From Gammaproteobacteria bacterium (GTDB lineage: Bacteria > Pseudomonadota > Gammaproteobacteria > JAABTG01): 17,945 bases of DNA. The translations under genes and the position numbers were made by a program. The notes under the pieces were generated by a model. The model did not search any database. It was given only the letters and a program-made list of their open reading frames with translations, and was not told the origin of the DNA. Where the stretch lies: the NCBI GenBank assembly GCA_030066245.1, contig JASJBY010000072.1:1-17945 (forward strand), given 5' to 3'. Below, one piece after another: positions 6,164 through 13,325 of the stretch (its first letter is position 1; the number at the start of each line of letters is the position of its first letter).

Positions 6164-8530
6164 ATGAGCGAAGACCTGCTGAATATCGAGATTAACGGGC
6201 AGCCGTTACAAGCGCGACGCGGCGCCATGATCATCGAGGCGGCGGATGCGGCCGGCATTCAGATCCCGCGTTTCTGTTACCACAAGAAGCTGTCCGTGGC
6301 CGCCAACTGTCGCATGTGTTTGGTCGAGGTGGAAAAGGCGCCCAAGCCGCTCCCCGCCTGCGCCACGCCAGTCGCTGACGGCATGAAAGTGAGGACGAGG
6401 TCGGCGCTGGCGCGAGATGGGCAGCGATCGGTCATGGAGTTCCTGCTGATCAACCATCCGCTCGATTGCCCCATCTGTGACCAGGGCGGCGAATGCGAGC
6501 TGCAGGATGTCGCCATGGGATTCGGTGGAGACATCTCCCGTTTCCAGGAGCGCAAGCGGGTCGTCAAGGACAAGGACATCGGGCCGCTCATCGCCACGGA
6601 CATGACGCGGTGTATCCACTGTACGCGCTGCGTTCGTTTCGGGGAGGAGATCGCCGGTGTGCGCGAGCTCGGTGCGACCGGTCGGGGCGAGGACATGGAA
6701 ATCGGGACCTTCGTGGAGAAGAGCGTGGATTCCGAGCTCTCGGGAAACGTCATCGACCTGTGCCCGGTGGGGGCCCTGACTTCCAAGCCGTTTCGCTACT
6801 CGGCCCGGTCCTGGGAGATGGTGCAGCGGTCGACCATCGCGGCCCACGACGCCGTCGGTTCCAACCTGCACGTACACGTCCGGCGCAATCGCGTGATGCG
6901 CGTGGTGCCGCGCGAGAACGAGGATGTCAACGAGACATGGATTTCCGACCGAGACCGTTTCAGCTACGAAGGCCTCTACAGCGAAGACCGGCTGAGCGCG
7001 CCGGCCATCAAGCGCGGCGGAAGCTGGGCGGATGTCGACTGGGACGTTGCGCTTGATTTCGCCGCTAACGGCATCCGGCGGGTCGTGGCGGAACGCGGCG
7101 CGCAGCAGTTAGGCGCACTGGCTTCGCCGAACTCGACGCTGGAGGAGCTGTGTCTGCTGCAAAAGCTGTTGCGAGGCATGGGCAGTTCGAACGTGGACCA
7201 TCGGCTGCGGCAGGCAGATTTTTCCGATCAGGATGTGGCCCCGTTGTTCCCCTGGCTCGGTCAGTCAATAGCCGACCTCGAGCTCCTGGACGCCGTGCTG
7301 CTTGTGGGCGCCGACGTGCGCAAGGAGCAGCCGCTCATCAACAACCGGCTGCGTAAGGCGGCGCTCCGAGGCGCGGGCATCATGGTGGTGAATGCGCTGG
7401 AACCTAACTTCAACTACCCGACCGAAGCTGCCATGATCGTGCCGCCCGGCGACATGCCAGGTGTGCTGGCCGGTATCGCCAAGGCACTGGGTGTCCGGGG
7501 CGGAAAGCGGGACAAGCTTCTGGAGTCAGCCCAGGTCGAGCCGGCCCATGAAGCCATCGCGGAGCGATTGAAGAACGCAGGCCGTGCAAGCGTCCTTGTG
7601 GGTGCTTTCGCGACGAGTCATCCGCAGGCGGCGGACCTGCGGGCCCTGGCGGGTCTCATCTGCGAGGCTGCGGATGCCGCCTTGGGCTACTTGCCGGCGG
7701 GGGCGAACGGCGCTGGGGCCTGGCTTGCTGGGGCGCTTCCACATCGAGGCCCCGCGGGGCAGATGCTTGCGGACGCCGGTGCGGACGCGCAGGCCATGAT
7801 GCATGACGGTCTTGCGGGCTACGTACTCCTCGGCGTGGAGCCGGAGCTGGACTGCTGGGACAGTGCCGCGGCCAGCAACAGCCTGAGGGAGGCCGATTTC
7901 GTCGTGGCGCTGACCGCTTACCGCACGTCGGAAATGGATGAATACGCCGACGTGTTGCTGCCGGTCAGCCTGTTTGCCGAGACATCGGGGACTTTCGTGA
8001 ACGCGGAAGGCCGCTGGCAGAGCTTCGAGGCGGTGGCGGCTCCGGTGGGTGATGCCCGGCCGGGTTGGCGGGTGCTGCGGGTGCTGGGCAACCTGCTGGA
8101 TCTGGAAGGCTTCGTGTACACGGATTCGCAGCAGATTCGGGACGAGCTCAAGGACAAGGTGGGGGAGGCTCGCGCCGACAACAATGCCGCCTGGCGTGAG
8201 CCGTCACGCCTGGACGGAAAGCGGAGCGGACTGACGCGCATTGGCGATGTGCCTGTCTATGCCGTCGACCCCGTAGTACGCCGTGGCAAGGCCCTGCAGG
8301 GGACACGGGACGCTTGCGACGCCAGATTAGGCCTGAATGCGACTGTCGCCGCCAAACTCGGTCTTCAGCAAGGGGACCGGGCGAGGGTCACCCAGGAAGG
8401 GGGCGAGGTTGTGCTCGAGGTGGAGCTGGACACCCGGGTTCCTGACGACTGTGTGCACGTTCGTGCCGGCGTCCCGGGCAGCGTGGGTCTGGGACCCTGC
8501 ATAGGCGAAATCAAAATCAGCAAGGCGTAG
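6164..8530 (+). CDS. nuoG: NADH-quinone oxidoreductase subunit G (N1b, N5, N4 clusters)
   Basis: NuoG is the largest peripheral subunit and relays electrons from NuoF towards NuoI. The 788-residue product starts with a 2Fe-2S ferredoxin domain, N1b ligands Cys38, Cys49, Cys52 and Cys66. The His/Cys N5 site follows (His98, Cys102, Cys105, Cys111), then N4 (Cys150, Cys153, Cys156, Cys200). From about 220 on there is a molybdopterin-oxidoreductase-like domain, with no sign that it binds molybdenum. The four cysteines that hold the extra N7 cluster in E. coli NuoG are missing: the segment reads IAAHDAVGSNLHVHV (225-239), as in mitochondrial and alphaproteobacterial forms. ATG 6164 is the first start after an in-frame TGA and has no Shine-Dalgarno. 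nuoH follows after 9 nt. Confidence 0.97.
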   Translation: MSEDLLNIEINGQPLQARRGAMIIEAADAAGIQIPRFCYHKKLSVAANCRMCLVEVEKAPKPLPACATPVADGMKVRTRSALARDGQRSVMEFLLINHPLDCPICDQGGECELQDVAMGFGGDISRFQERKRVVKDKDIGPLIATDMTRCIHCTRCVRFGEEIAGVRELGATGRGEDMEIGTFVEKSVDSELSGNVIDLCPVGALTSKPFRYSARSWEMVQRSTIAAHDAVGSNLHVHVRRNRVMRVVPRENEDVNETWISDRDRFSYEGLYSEDRLSAPAIKRGGSWADVDWDVALDFAANGIRRVVAERGAQQLGALASPNSTLEELCLLQKLLRGMGSSNVDHRLRQADFSDQDVAPLFPWLGQSIADLELLDAVLLVGADVRKEQPLINNRLRKAALRGAGIMVVNALEPNFNYPTEAAMIVPPGDMPGVLAGIAKALGVRGGKRDKLLESAQVEPAHEAIAERLKNAGRASVLVGAFATSHPQAADLRALAGLICEAADAALGYLPAGANGAGAWLAGALPHRGPAGQMLADAGADAQAMMHDGLAGYVLLGVEPELDCWDSAAASNSLREADFVVALTAYRTSEMDEYADVLLPVSLFAETSGTFVNAEGRWQSFEAVAAPVGDARPGWRVLRVLGNLLDLEGFVYTDSQQIRDELKDKVGEARADNNAAWREPSRLDGKRSGLTRIGDVPVYAVDPVVRRGKALQGTRDACDARLGLNATVAAKLGLQQGDRARVTQEGGEVVLEVELDTRVPDDCVHVRAGVPGSVGLGPCIGEIKISKA

Positions 8531-8539
8531 CGGCTCGTC

Positions 8540-9616
8540 ATGACCGAAGTGCTTCTCAATGTGATGGACGGCTGGCCGCAAGGGCTGCAGACGCTGATTG
8601 TCATCCTCATCAAGATTACCCTGATCCTGATACCGGTGATGCTTGGCGTCGCCTACCTGACCTTTGCCGAGCGTAAACTGATCGGCTACATGCAGGTTCG
8701 AATCGGACCGAATCGTGTCGGGCCGAAAGGATGGCTGCAGCCGATCGCCGATGCGCTGAAGCTCATGTTCAAGGAAATCATATTGCCCACAGGCGCGAAC
8801 AGGTTTCTGTTCCTGACCGCTCCCGTGCTCGCCATCGGGCCGGCGCTGGCCGCGTGGGCGGTGATTCCTTTCACCGAGGGGATGGTGCTCGCCGACATCA
8901 ACGCCGGCCTGCTGTACATTCTGGCGCTCACTTCGGTGGGTGTGTATGGAGTGATCATCGCTGGCTGGGCCTCCAATTCCCGGTATGCCTTCCTGGGCGC
9001 CATGCGTTCGGCGGCGCAGATCGTCGCTTACGAAATCGCCATGGGCTTCGCCCTAGTCGGCGTGCTGATGGCGGCCGGCAGCCTGAATCTTCGCGAGATC
9101 GTCCTGGCCCAACAGGGCAGTATTCTGCACTGGTTCCTGCTTCCCCTCTGGCCGCTGTTTCTGGTCTATTTCATCTCCGGAGTGGCAGAGACGAACCGTG
9201 CCCCGTTCGACGTGGCGGAAGGGGAATCGGAGATCGTCGCCGGCTTCCACGTGGAATACTCGGGTATGGCGTTCGCAGTGTTCTTTCTCGCCGAGTACGC
9301 CAATATGATTCTGATTGCGGTGCTCACCGCGATCATGTTTCTCGGTGGCTGGCTATCTCCTTTCCACGGCATCTTGCCGGCGTCGGCGTTCACCCTTCCT
9401 GTCGTCGGCGCGCTGCTCGGAGACGGTATTCATTGGTTTCTCATCAAGGTTTCGTTGTTTCTATTCATTTATCTGTGGTTGAGGGCGACCTTTCCCCGCT
9501 ACCGGTATGATCAGATCATGCGCCTTGGGTGGAAGGTGTTTATACCTGTCACGATCGTGTGGTTGGTCGTGTTGGGCGTTGCCATCAAGGTCAATCTGGG
9601 ACCGTGGTTTGACTAG
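8540..9616 (+). CDS. nuoH: NADH-quinone oxidoreductase subunit H
   Basis: NuoH is the membrane subunit that forms the mouth of the quinone tunnel and links quinone reduction to the proton pumps. The 358-residue product has about eight membrane helices. Family signatures are AERKLIGYMQVRIGPNRVG (43-61), the loop AETNRAPFDVAEGESEIV (216-233) with its chain of acidic residues thought to belong to the E-channel, and LRATFPRYRYDQIM near the C-terminus. The length is slightly above the E. coli protein and normal for this family. ATG 8540 lies 9 nt after the nuoG stop; AAGGCG at 8522-8527 is a weak and rather distant ribosome binding site. Confidence 0.97.
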   Translation: MTEVLLNVMDGWPQGLQTLIVILIKITLILIPVMLGVAYLTFAERKLIGYMQVRIGPNRVGPKGWLQPIADALKLMFKEIILPTGANRFLFLTAPVLAIGPALAAWAVIPFTEGMVLADINAGLLYILALTSVGVYGVIIAGWASNSRYAFLGAMRSAAQIVAYEIAMGFALVGVLMAAGSLNLREIVLAQQGSILHWFLLPLWPLFLVYFISGVAETNRAPFDVAEGESEIVAGFHVEYSGMAFAVFFLAEYANMILIAVLTAIMFLGGWLSPFHGILPASAFTLPVVGALLGDGIHWFLIKVSLFLFIYLWLRATFPRYRYDQIMRLGWKVFIPVTIVWLVVLGVAIKVNLGPWFD

Positions 9617-9641
9617 CCGGGAGCACGTATCAGGCCGCCCG

Positions 9642-9653
9642 AAGTGGTCACTT
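9642..9653 (+). repeat. 12-bp palindrome just upstream of nuoI
   Basis: AAGTG (9642-9646) and CACTT (9649-9653) are perfect inverted arms with a 2-nt centre, ending 5 nt before the nuoI ATG, where a ribosome binding site would be expected. Folded in RNA it would need a slightly opened loop. It could affect nuoI initiation, but a short palindrome of this kind can arise by chance. Confidence 0.3.
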
Positions 9654-9658
9654 GAGCT

Positions 9659-10147
9659 ATGAGTGGGATTCGCTATTTCTTCAAGAGCTTCATGCTGTGG
9701 GAGCTGCTCACGGGGCTGCGCCTGACCGGCCGCTATCTGTTCCGCAAGAAGTTCACCGTACAGTATCCCGAGGAGAAGGCCCCACAGTCGCCGCGTTTCC
9801 GGGGACTGCACGCCCTGCGGCGTTATCCCAACGGGGAAGAGCGTTGTATCGCCTGCAAGCTGTGCGAGGCGGTGTGTCCGGCGCTGGCCATCACCATAGA
9901 CTCCCATCGGCGGGAGGACGGAACGCGGCGGACCACGCGTTACGATATTGATTTGACAAAATGCATCTTCTGCGGCTTCTGTGAAGAGTCCTGTCCGGTG
10001 GATTCAATCGTCGAGACGCGCATCTACGAGTACCACGGGGAGAAGCGCGGGGATCTGCTGATGACCAAGGAGAAGCTGCTGGAAATCGGCGACAAAGTCG
10101 AGGCGCAGATCGCGGCTGACAGGGCACAGGATGCATTTTACCGATAG
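9659..10147 (+). CDS. nuoI: NADH-quinone oxidoreductase subunit I (N6a/N6b clusters)
   Basis: NuoI is an 8Fe ferredoxin-type subunit that bridges electron flow from NuoG to cluster N2 in NuoB. The 162-residue product has an amphipathic N-terminal stretch (about 5-30) that anchors it to the membrane arm, then two 4Fe-4S binding motifs: Cys63, Cys66, Cys69 and Cys73 (CIACKLCEAVCP), and Cys102, Cys105, Cys108 and Cys112 (CIFCGFCEESCP). Length and spacing match the family. ATG 9659 lies 42 nt after nuoH with only GAG as a weak ribosome binding site. A 248-nt noncoding region follows before nuoJ. Confidence 0.97.
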   Translation: MSGIRYFFKSFMLWELLTGLRLTGRYLFRKKFTVQYPEEKAPQSPRFRGLHALRRYPNGEERCIACKLCEAVCPALAITIDSHRREDGTRRTTRYDIDLTKCIFCGFCEESCPVDSIVETRIYEYHGEKRGDLLMTKEKLLEIGDKVEAQIAADRAQDAFYR

Positions 10148-10184
10148 CACCGGCGGCGCCGCGGCTGAGGCTTGAAGAGAGACG

Positions 10185-10250
10185 GAGCGCCCTCCAACCG
10201 CTGAGTTGAAACAAGGAGAACTCGGGGCGGTGAGGGTGAGGGGAGGGCTC
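10185..10250 (+). repeat. Nested imperfect inverted repeat in the nuoI-nuoJ gap
   Basis: The arms pair in three nested blocks. The outer block is GAGC + CCTCC (10185-10188, 10191-10195, with a 2-nt bulge) against GGAGGGCTC (10242-10250). The middle block is ACCGC (10197-10201) against GCGGT (10227-10231), and the inner block is GAGTT (10203-10207) against AACTC (10219-10223) with an 11-nt loop. An asymmetric internal loop (10232-10241) separates the outer and middle blocks on the 3' side. Nesting of three arms in order is unlikely to be pure chance and suggests a folded RNA or a palindromic mobile-type repeat. Confidence 0.5.
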
Positions 10251-10275
10251 GAGGCGTGTCATTGACGTCCCTCGA
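10249..10275 (+). repeat. Second hairpin in the nuoI-nuoJ gap
   Basis: TCGAGGCGT (10249-10257) pairs with ACG (10265-10267) and CCTCGA (10270-10275), giving nine base pairs with a 2-nt bulge and a 7-nt loop. It shares two bases with the preceding nested repeat, so the two cannot both be fully formed. No T-run follows. Confidence 0.45.
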
Positions 10276-10300
10276 ACCAGATAAAACTGAGTTGTCGTAC

Positions 10301-10313
10301 GGCCCAGGGGGCC
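10301..10313 (+). repeat. Third, short GC hairpin in the nuoI-nuoJ gap
   Basis: GGCCC (10301-10305) and GGGCC (10309-10313) are perfect arms around AGG. The loop is tight, and five G-C pairs can occur by chance in this composition, so weight should come only from its position next to the two larger repeats. Confidence 0.3.
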
Positions 10314-10361
10314 CATTCAAGGCGGGGGAAACTCTCTTGCTGATACAGCCGAATCGAGGAC

Positions 10362-10366
10362 GGAGG
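10362..10366 (+). promoter_or_regulatory. Strong Shine-Dalgarno (GGAGG) pointing to a TTG start for nuoJ
   Basis: GGAGG lies 5 nt before TTG 10372, which is in frame with nuoJ. It is 29 nt from ATG 10396, too far to serve that codon. It is therefore the main evidence for an N-terminal extension of eight residues (MLSLRGPF) on NuoJ. Confidence 0.5.
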
Positions 10367-10395
10367 ACAGGTTGCTGTCGCTTCGTGGCCCGTTC

Positions 10396-11010
10396 ATGAC
10401 CCAGCAGGTCGTCTTCTACATCTTTGCGGCCATCATGGTGTTTGCAGGAACCATGGTGATCTCGGTGCGTAACCCGGTGCATGCGGCGCTGTTTCTGGTG
10501 CTCGCGTTTTTTTCCAGTGCGGCCGTGTGGTTGCTGTTGGAGGCGGAGTTCCTCGCCATCGCCCTGGTGCTTGTCTACGTGGGCGCGGTCATGGTGCTGT
10601 TCCTTTTCGTCGTCATGATGTTGGACATCAACATGGCGCCTCTGCGTGAGGGTTTCATCCGCTACCTGCCCGTGGGCATCGTGATCGCCGTTCTTGTTGC
10701 CGTTCAACTGGTGCTGGTAGTCGGTTCCTCGTACTTTGGCCTGGAGAGCTTCCCCGCGCCCGAGCCGCGCCCCGCCGAATACAGCAACACTGAGGCGCTG
10801 GGCAACGTGCTCTACACGACTTACGTTTACCCCTTCGAGATCGCAGCCGTCATTCTGCTGGTCGCCATCGTGGCGGCCATCGTGCTCACCATGCGGCGGC
10901 GCCCGCACGTGAAGCGCCAGCGCCCGGATCGCCAGGTCGCGGTGCGCCGCAGCGATCGGGTCCGCCTGGTCGGCATGGCGCCGGAGAAGAAGCCGTCGGT
11001 TAGGAGATGA
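10396..11010 (+). CDS. nuoJ: NADH-quinone oxidoreductase subunit J
   Basis: NuoJ is a membrane subunit beside NuoK and NuoA; its third helix takes part in the conformational coupling of the proton pump. From ATG 10396 the product is 204 residues with about five membrane helices. The family signatures are RNPVHAALFLVLAFF near the N-terminus and LVYVGAVMVLFLFVVMMLDI in the middle. The last 35 or so residues form a basic, Arg-rich cytoplasmic tail, seen in many beta/gammaproteobacterial NuoJ proteins. The start is uncertain: ATG 10396 aligns with the usual NuoJ N-terminus (M, a few residues, then FY), but has no Shine-Dalgarno. In-frame TTG 10372 has a well-placed GGAGG and would give 212 residues. 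I prefer the ATG narrowly. nuoK starts 4 nt after the stop. Confidence 0.94.
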   Translation: MTQQVVFYIFAAIMVFAGTMVISVRNPVHAALFLVLAFFSSAAVWLLLEAEFLAIALVLVYVGAVMVLFLFVVMMLDINMAPLREGFIRYLPVGIVIAVLVAVQLVLVVGSSYFGLESFPAPEPRPAEYSNTEALGNVLYTTYVYPFEIAAVILLVAIVAAIVLTMRRRPHVKRQRPDRQVAVRRSDRVRLVGMAPEKKPSVRR

Positions 11011-11014
11011 GGCG

Positions 11015-11320
11015 ATGATTCCCCTGTCCCATTACCTCACGCTCGGCGCCATCATGTTCTGCTTGAGCATGACGGGGATTTTTCTCAACCGGAAGAATGT
11101 CCTCATCCTGCTCATGTGCATCGAGCTGATGCTGCTTTCGGTGAACCTGAACTTCATCGCGTTCTCCCATTTTCTCGGCGACACGGCAGGGCAGGTGTTC
11201 GTGTTCTTCATCCTGACGGTAGCGGCGGCGGAGTCGGCCATTGGCCTGGCGATCCTGGTGGTGCTGTTCCGCAACCGGCAGACCATCAACGTGGACGATC
11301 TGGACTCCATGAAGGGGTAG
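11015..11320 (+). CDS. nuoK: NADH-quinone oxidoreductase subunit K
   Basis: NuoK is a small three-helix membrane subunit, homologous to MrpC of Na+/H+ antiporters, that forms part of the proton path between NuoH/NuoJ and NuoN. The 101-residue product shows helices at about 5-24, 29-50 and 60-85. The two membrane glutamates known to be important in E. coli NuoK (36 and 72) correspond to Glu37 in MCIELMLLSVNLNF and Glu73 in AAAESAIGLAI. The length is typical. ATG 11015 has a good ribosome binding site, AGGAG at 11002-11006, overlapping the end of nuoJ. nuoL follows after 3 nt. Confidence 0.97.
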   Translation: MIPLSHYLTLGAIMFCLSMTGIFLNRKNVLILLMCIELMLLSVNLNFIAFSHFLGDTAGQVFVFFILTVAAAESAIGLAILVVLFRNRQTINVDDLDSMKG

Positions 11321-11323
11321 GCC

Positions 11324-13303
11324 GTGTTCGAAGATATGTACAGCGTCTATCTCGCCATCCCCCTGGCTCCGCTCCTGGGCGCCTTGGTCGCCGGCCTCTT
11401 CGGCCGGGCCATCGGCCGGGCTGGAGCGCACTGGGTGACGATTCTCGGCGTAGGCTTATCGACCCTGCTGTCGCTGGTGGTCTTCATGCACATCGTGGTG
11501 GACGGTGCCGAGCCGTTCAACGGCACGGTGTACACCTGGGGCATCAGCGATGGCATTCAGTTCCAGATCGGTTTTCTGATCGATCGGCTGTCCGCGACCA
11601 TGATGCTGGTGGTCACTTTCGTTTCGCTGATGGTGCACATCTATACCATCGGCTATATGCATGAAGACCCGGGATACCAGCGCTTCTTCAGCTATATTTC
11701 CCTGTTCACTTTTTCCATGCTCATGCTGGTGATGTCCAACAACTTCCTGCAGCTGTTCTTCGGCTGGGAGGCGGTTGGTCTCGTTTCCTATCTGCTGATT
11801 GGATTCTGGTACACCCGTGAGTCGGCAATCTACGCCAACCTGAAGGCATTCATTGTCAACCGGGTCGGGGATTTCGGTTTTCTGCTCGGCATAGCCGCCG
11901 TGCTCATGTACTTCCAGAGCATGGACTATGCCACCGTGTTCGCCAACGCCGAGTCCATGAAGGATACGACGATACAGGTATTCCCGGACGTGGACTGGTC
12001 GCTGATGTCCGTGATCGGAATCCTGCTCTTCGTCGGTGCCATGGGCAAGTCGGCTCAGTTTCCATTGCACGTCTGGCTGCCGGATTCCATGGAGGGTCCG
12101 ACGCCCATCTCGGCCTTGATCCATGCCGCGACCATGGTGACCGCAGGGATCTTCATGGTGGCTCGCATGTCCCCCATCTACGAGCTATCGGAGACGGCGC
12201 TCAGCTTCGTGATTGTGATCGGCGCCATAACGGCCTTCTTCATGGGCCTGCTGGGTCTGGTTCAGACGGACATCAAGCGAGTGGTTGCTTACTCCACTCT
12301 CTCCCAGCTCGGCTATATGACGGTGGCCCTGGGTGCTTCCGCCTATGCCGCGGGCATGTTCCATCTGGTGACCCATGCCTTTTTCAAGGCCCTTCTGTTC
12401 CTGGCGGCAGGCTCGGTGATCATCGCCATGCATCACGAGCAGGACATGCGGAAAATGGGCGGCCTCCGCAAATACATGCCCATCACCTACTGGACGTCGT
12501 TGGTGGGTTCCCTCGCTCTGATTGGGTTTCCCGGATCCGCCGGCTTTTTCTCCAAGGACGGTATTATCGAGGCGGTTCACCATTCCCATATACCGGGCGC
12601 CGGCCTGGCTTACTGGGCGGTGCTGATCGGCGTCTTCGTAACCGCTCTCTACTCGTTCCGCATGTTCTTCCTGGTCTTTCACGGCAAGGAGCGTATGGAC
12701 GACCACACCCGCGAGCACCTGCACGAGACCCCCGCGGTCGTCACGGTGCCGCTGGTGCTCCTGGCCATTCCGTCGGTCATCGTCGGTGCCTTCTATATCG
12801 AGCCCGTGCTGTTCGGTGGCTACTTTGGGGAAGCCATATACGTTGCGCCGGAGCATGACGTGCTTGCGGAGGTGGGCGAAGGGTACACGGGGGTAACCGG
12901 TTTCATGCTCCACGGGCTGGTGACGGCGCCGTTCTGGCTGGCGGCAGCGGGTGTCCTGACTGCGTGGTTCCTTTATATGAAGCGGCCGGATCTGCCCGCG
13001 TTGATCAAGGAACGGCTGCACCTCTTGCACAAGGTCCTGGTGCACAAGTACGGCTTCGACGACTTCAACCAGTTCTTCTTTGCGGGAGGTGCCCGCGGGT
13101 TGGGCTCCATGCTGTGGCGGCTTGGTGACATCAAGCTGATCGACGGGCTGGTGGTGAACGGCTCTGCCAGGGCGGTGGGGTGGTTCTCGGGCGTCATTCG
13201 CCACATGCAGAGTGGCTATCTGTATCACTACGCCTTCGCCATGATTATCGGCCTGCTGGTCCTGCTGGGCTGGTTTGTGAGCCGTTGGTTCGTCGGCCTG
13301 TAG
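11324..13303 (+). CDS. nuoL: NADH-quinone oxidoreductase subunit L (antiporter-like)
   Basis: NuoL is the distal antiporter-like pump subunit and has the long lateral helix that runs along the membrane arm. The 659-residue product has roughly 16 membrane helices. Key charged residues of the half-channels are visible: Glu149 in FFGWEAVGLVSY, Lys242 in GAMGKSAQFPLHVWLPD, Lys355 in HAFFKALLFL and Lys411 in GFPGSAGFFSKDG. The C-terminal 130 or so residues include the lateral helix region and a final anchor helix. GTG 11324 was chosen because AAGGGG (11312-11317) sits 6 nt upstream and the product begins MFEDMYSVYLAIPLAPLLGA as in relatives; ATG 11336 is the alternative. nuoM follows after 22 nt. 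Confidence 0.97.
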   Translation: MFEDMYSVYLAIPLAPLLGALVAGLFGRAIGRAGAHWVTILGVGLSTLLSLVVFMHIVVDGAEPFNGTVYTWGISDGIQFQIGFLIDRLSATMMLVVTFVSLMVHIYTIGYMHEDPGYQRFFSYISLFTFSMLMLVMSNNFLQLFFGWEAVGLVSYLLIGFWYTRESAIYANLKAFIVNRVGDFGFLLGIAAVLMYFQSMDYATVFANAESMKDTTIQVFPDVDWSLMSVIGILLFVGAMGKSAQFPLHVWLPDSMEGPTPISALIHAATMVTAGIFMVARMSPIYELSETALSFVIVIGAITAFFMGLLGLVQTDIKRVVAYSTLSQLGYMTVALGASAYAAGMFHLVTHAFFKALLFLAAGSVIIAMHHEQDMRKMGGLRKYMPITYWTSLVGSLALIGFPGSAGFFSKDGIIEAVHHSHIPGAGLAYWAVLIGVFVTALYSFRMFFLVFHGKERMDDHTREHLHETPAVVTVPLVLLAIPSVIVGAFYIEPVLFGGYFGEAIYVAPEHDVLAEVGEGYTGVTGFMLHGLVTAPFWLAAAGVLTAWFLYMKRPDLPALIKERLHLLHKVLVHKYGFDDFNQFFFAGGARGLGSMLWRLGDIKLIDGLVVNGSARAVGWFSGVIRHMQSGYLYHYAFAMIIGLLVLLGWFVSRWFVGL

Positions 13304-13325
13304 GCGTCTCTGAGGAAACAACCCG

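Larger units (their letters stand above)
10148..10395 (+). other. Long, structured nuoI-nuoJ intergenic region
   Basis: This is the longest gap within the operon (224 nt if nuoJ starts at TTG 10372). No ORF in either strand looks real. It carries three consecutive inverted repeats (10185-10250, 10249-10275 and 10301-10313, listed separately) and two copies of CTGAGTTG (10201-10208 and 10287-10294), so alternative folds are possible. TTGACG at 10262-10267 resembles a -35 element, but the AT-rich ATAAAA at 10281-10286 lies only 13 nt further, too close for a standard promoter. The structure could be a processing, attenuation or insertion-derived element. I cannot decide which. Confidence 0.5.

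Noticed and set aside
10262..10286. TTGACG plus ATAAAA as an internal promoter for nuoJ
   Set aside because: The spacing is 13 nt instead of about 17, and TTGACG lies within a hairpin arm and loop, so I did not call it.
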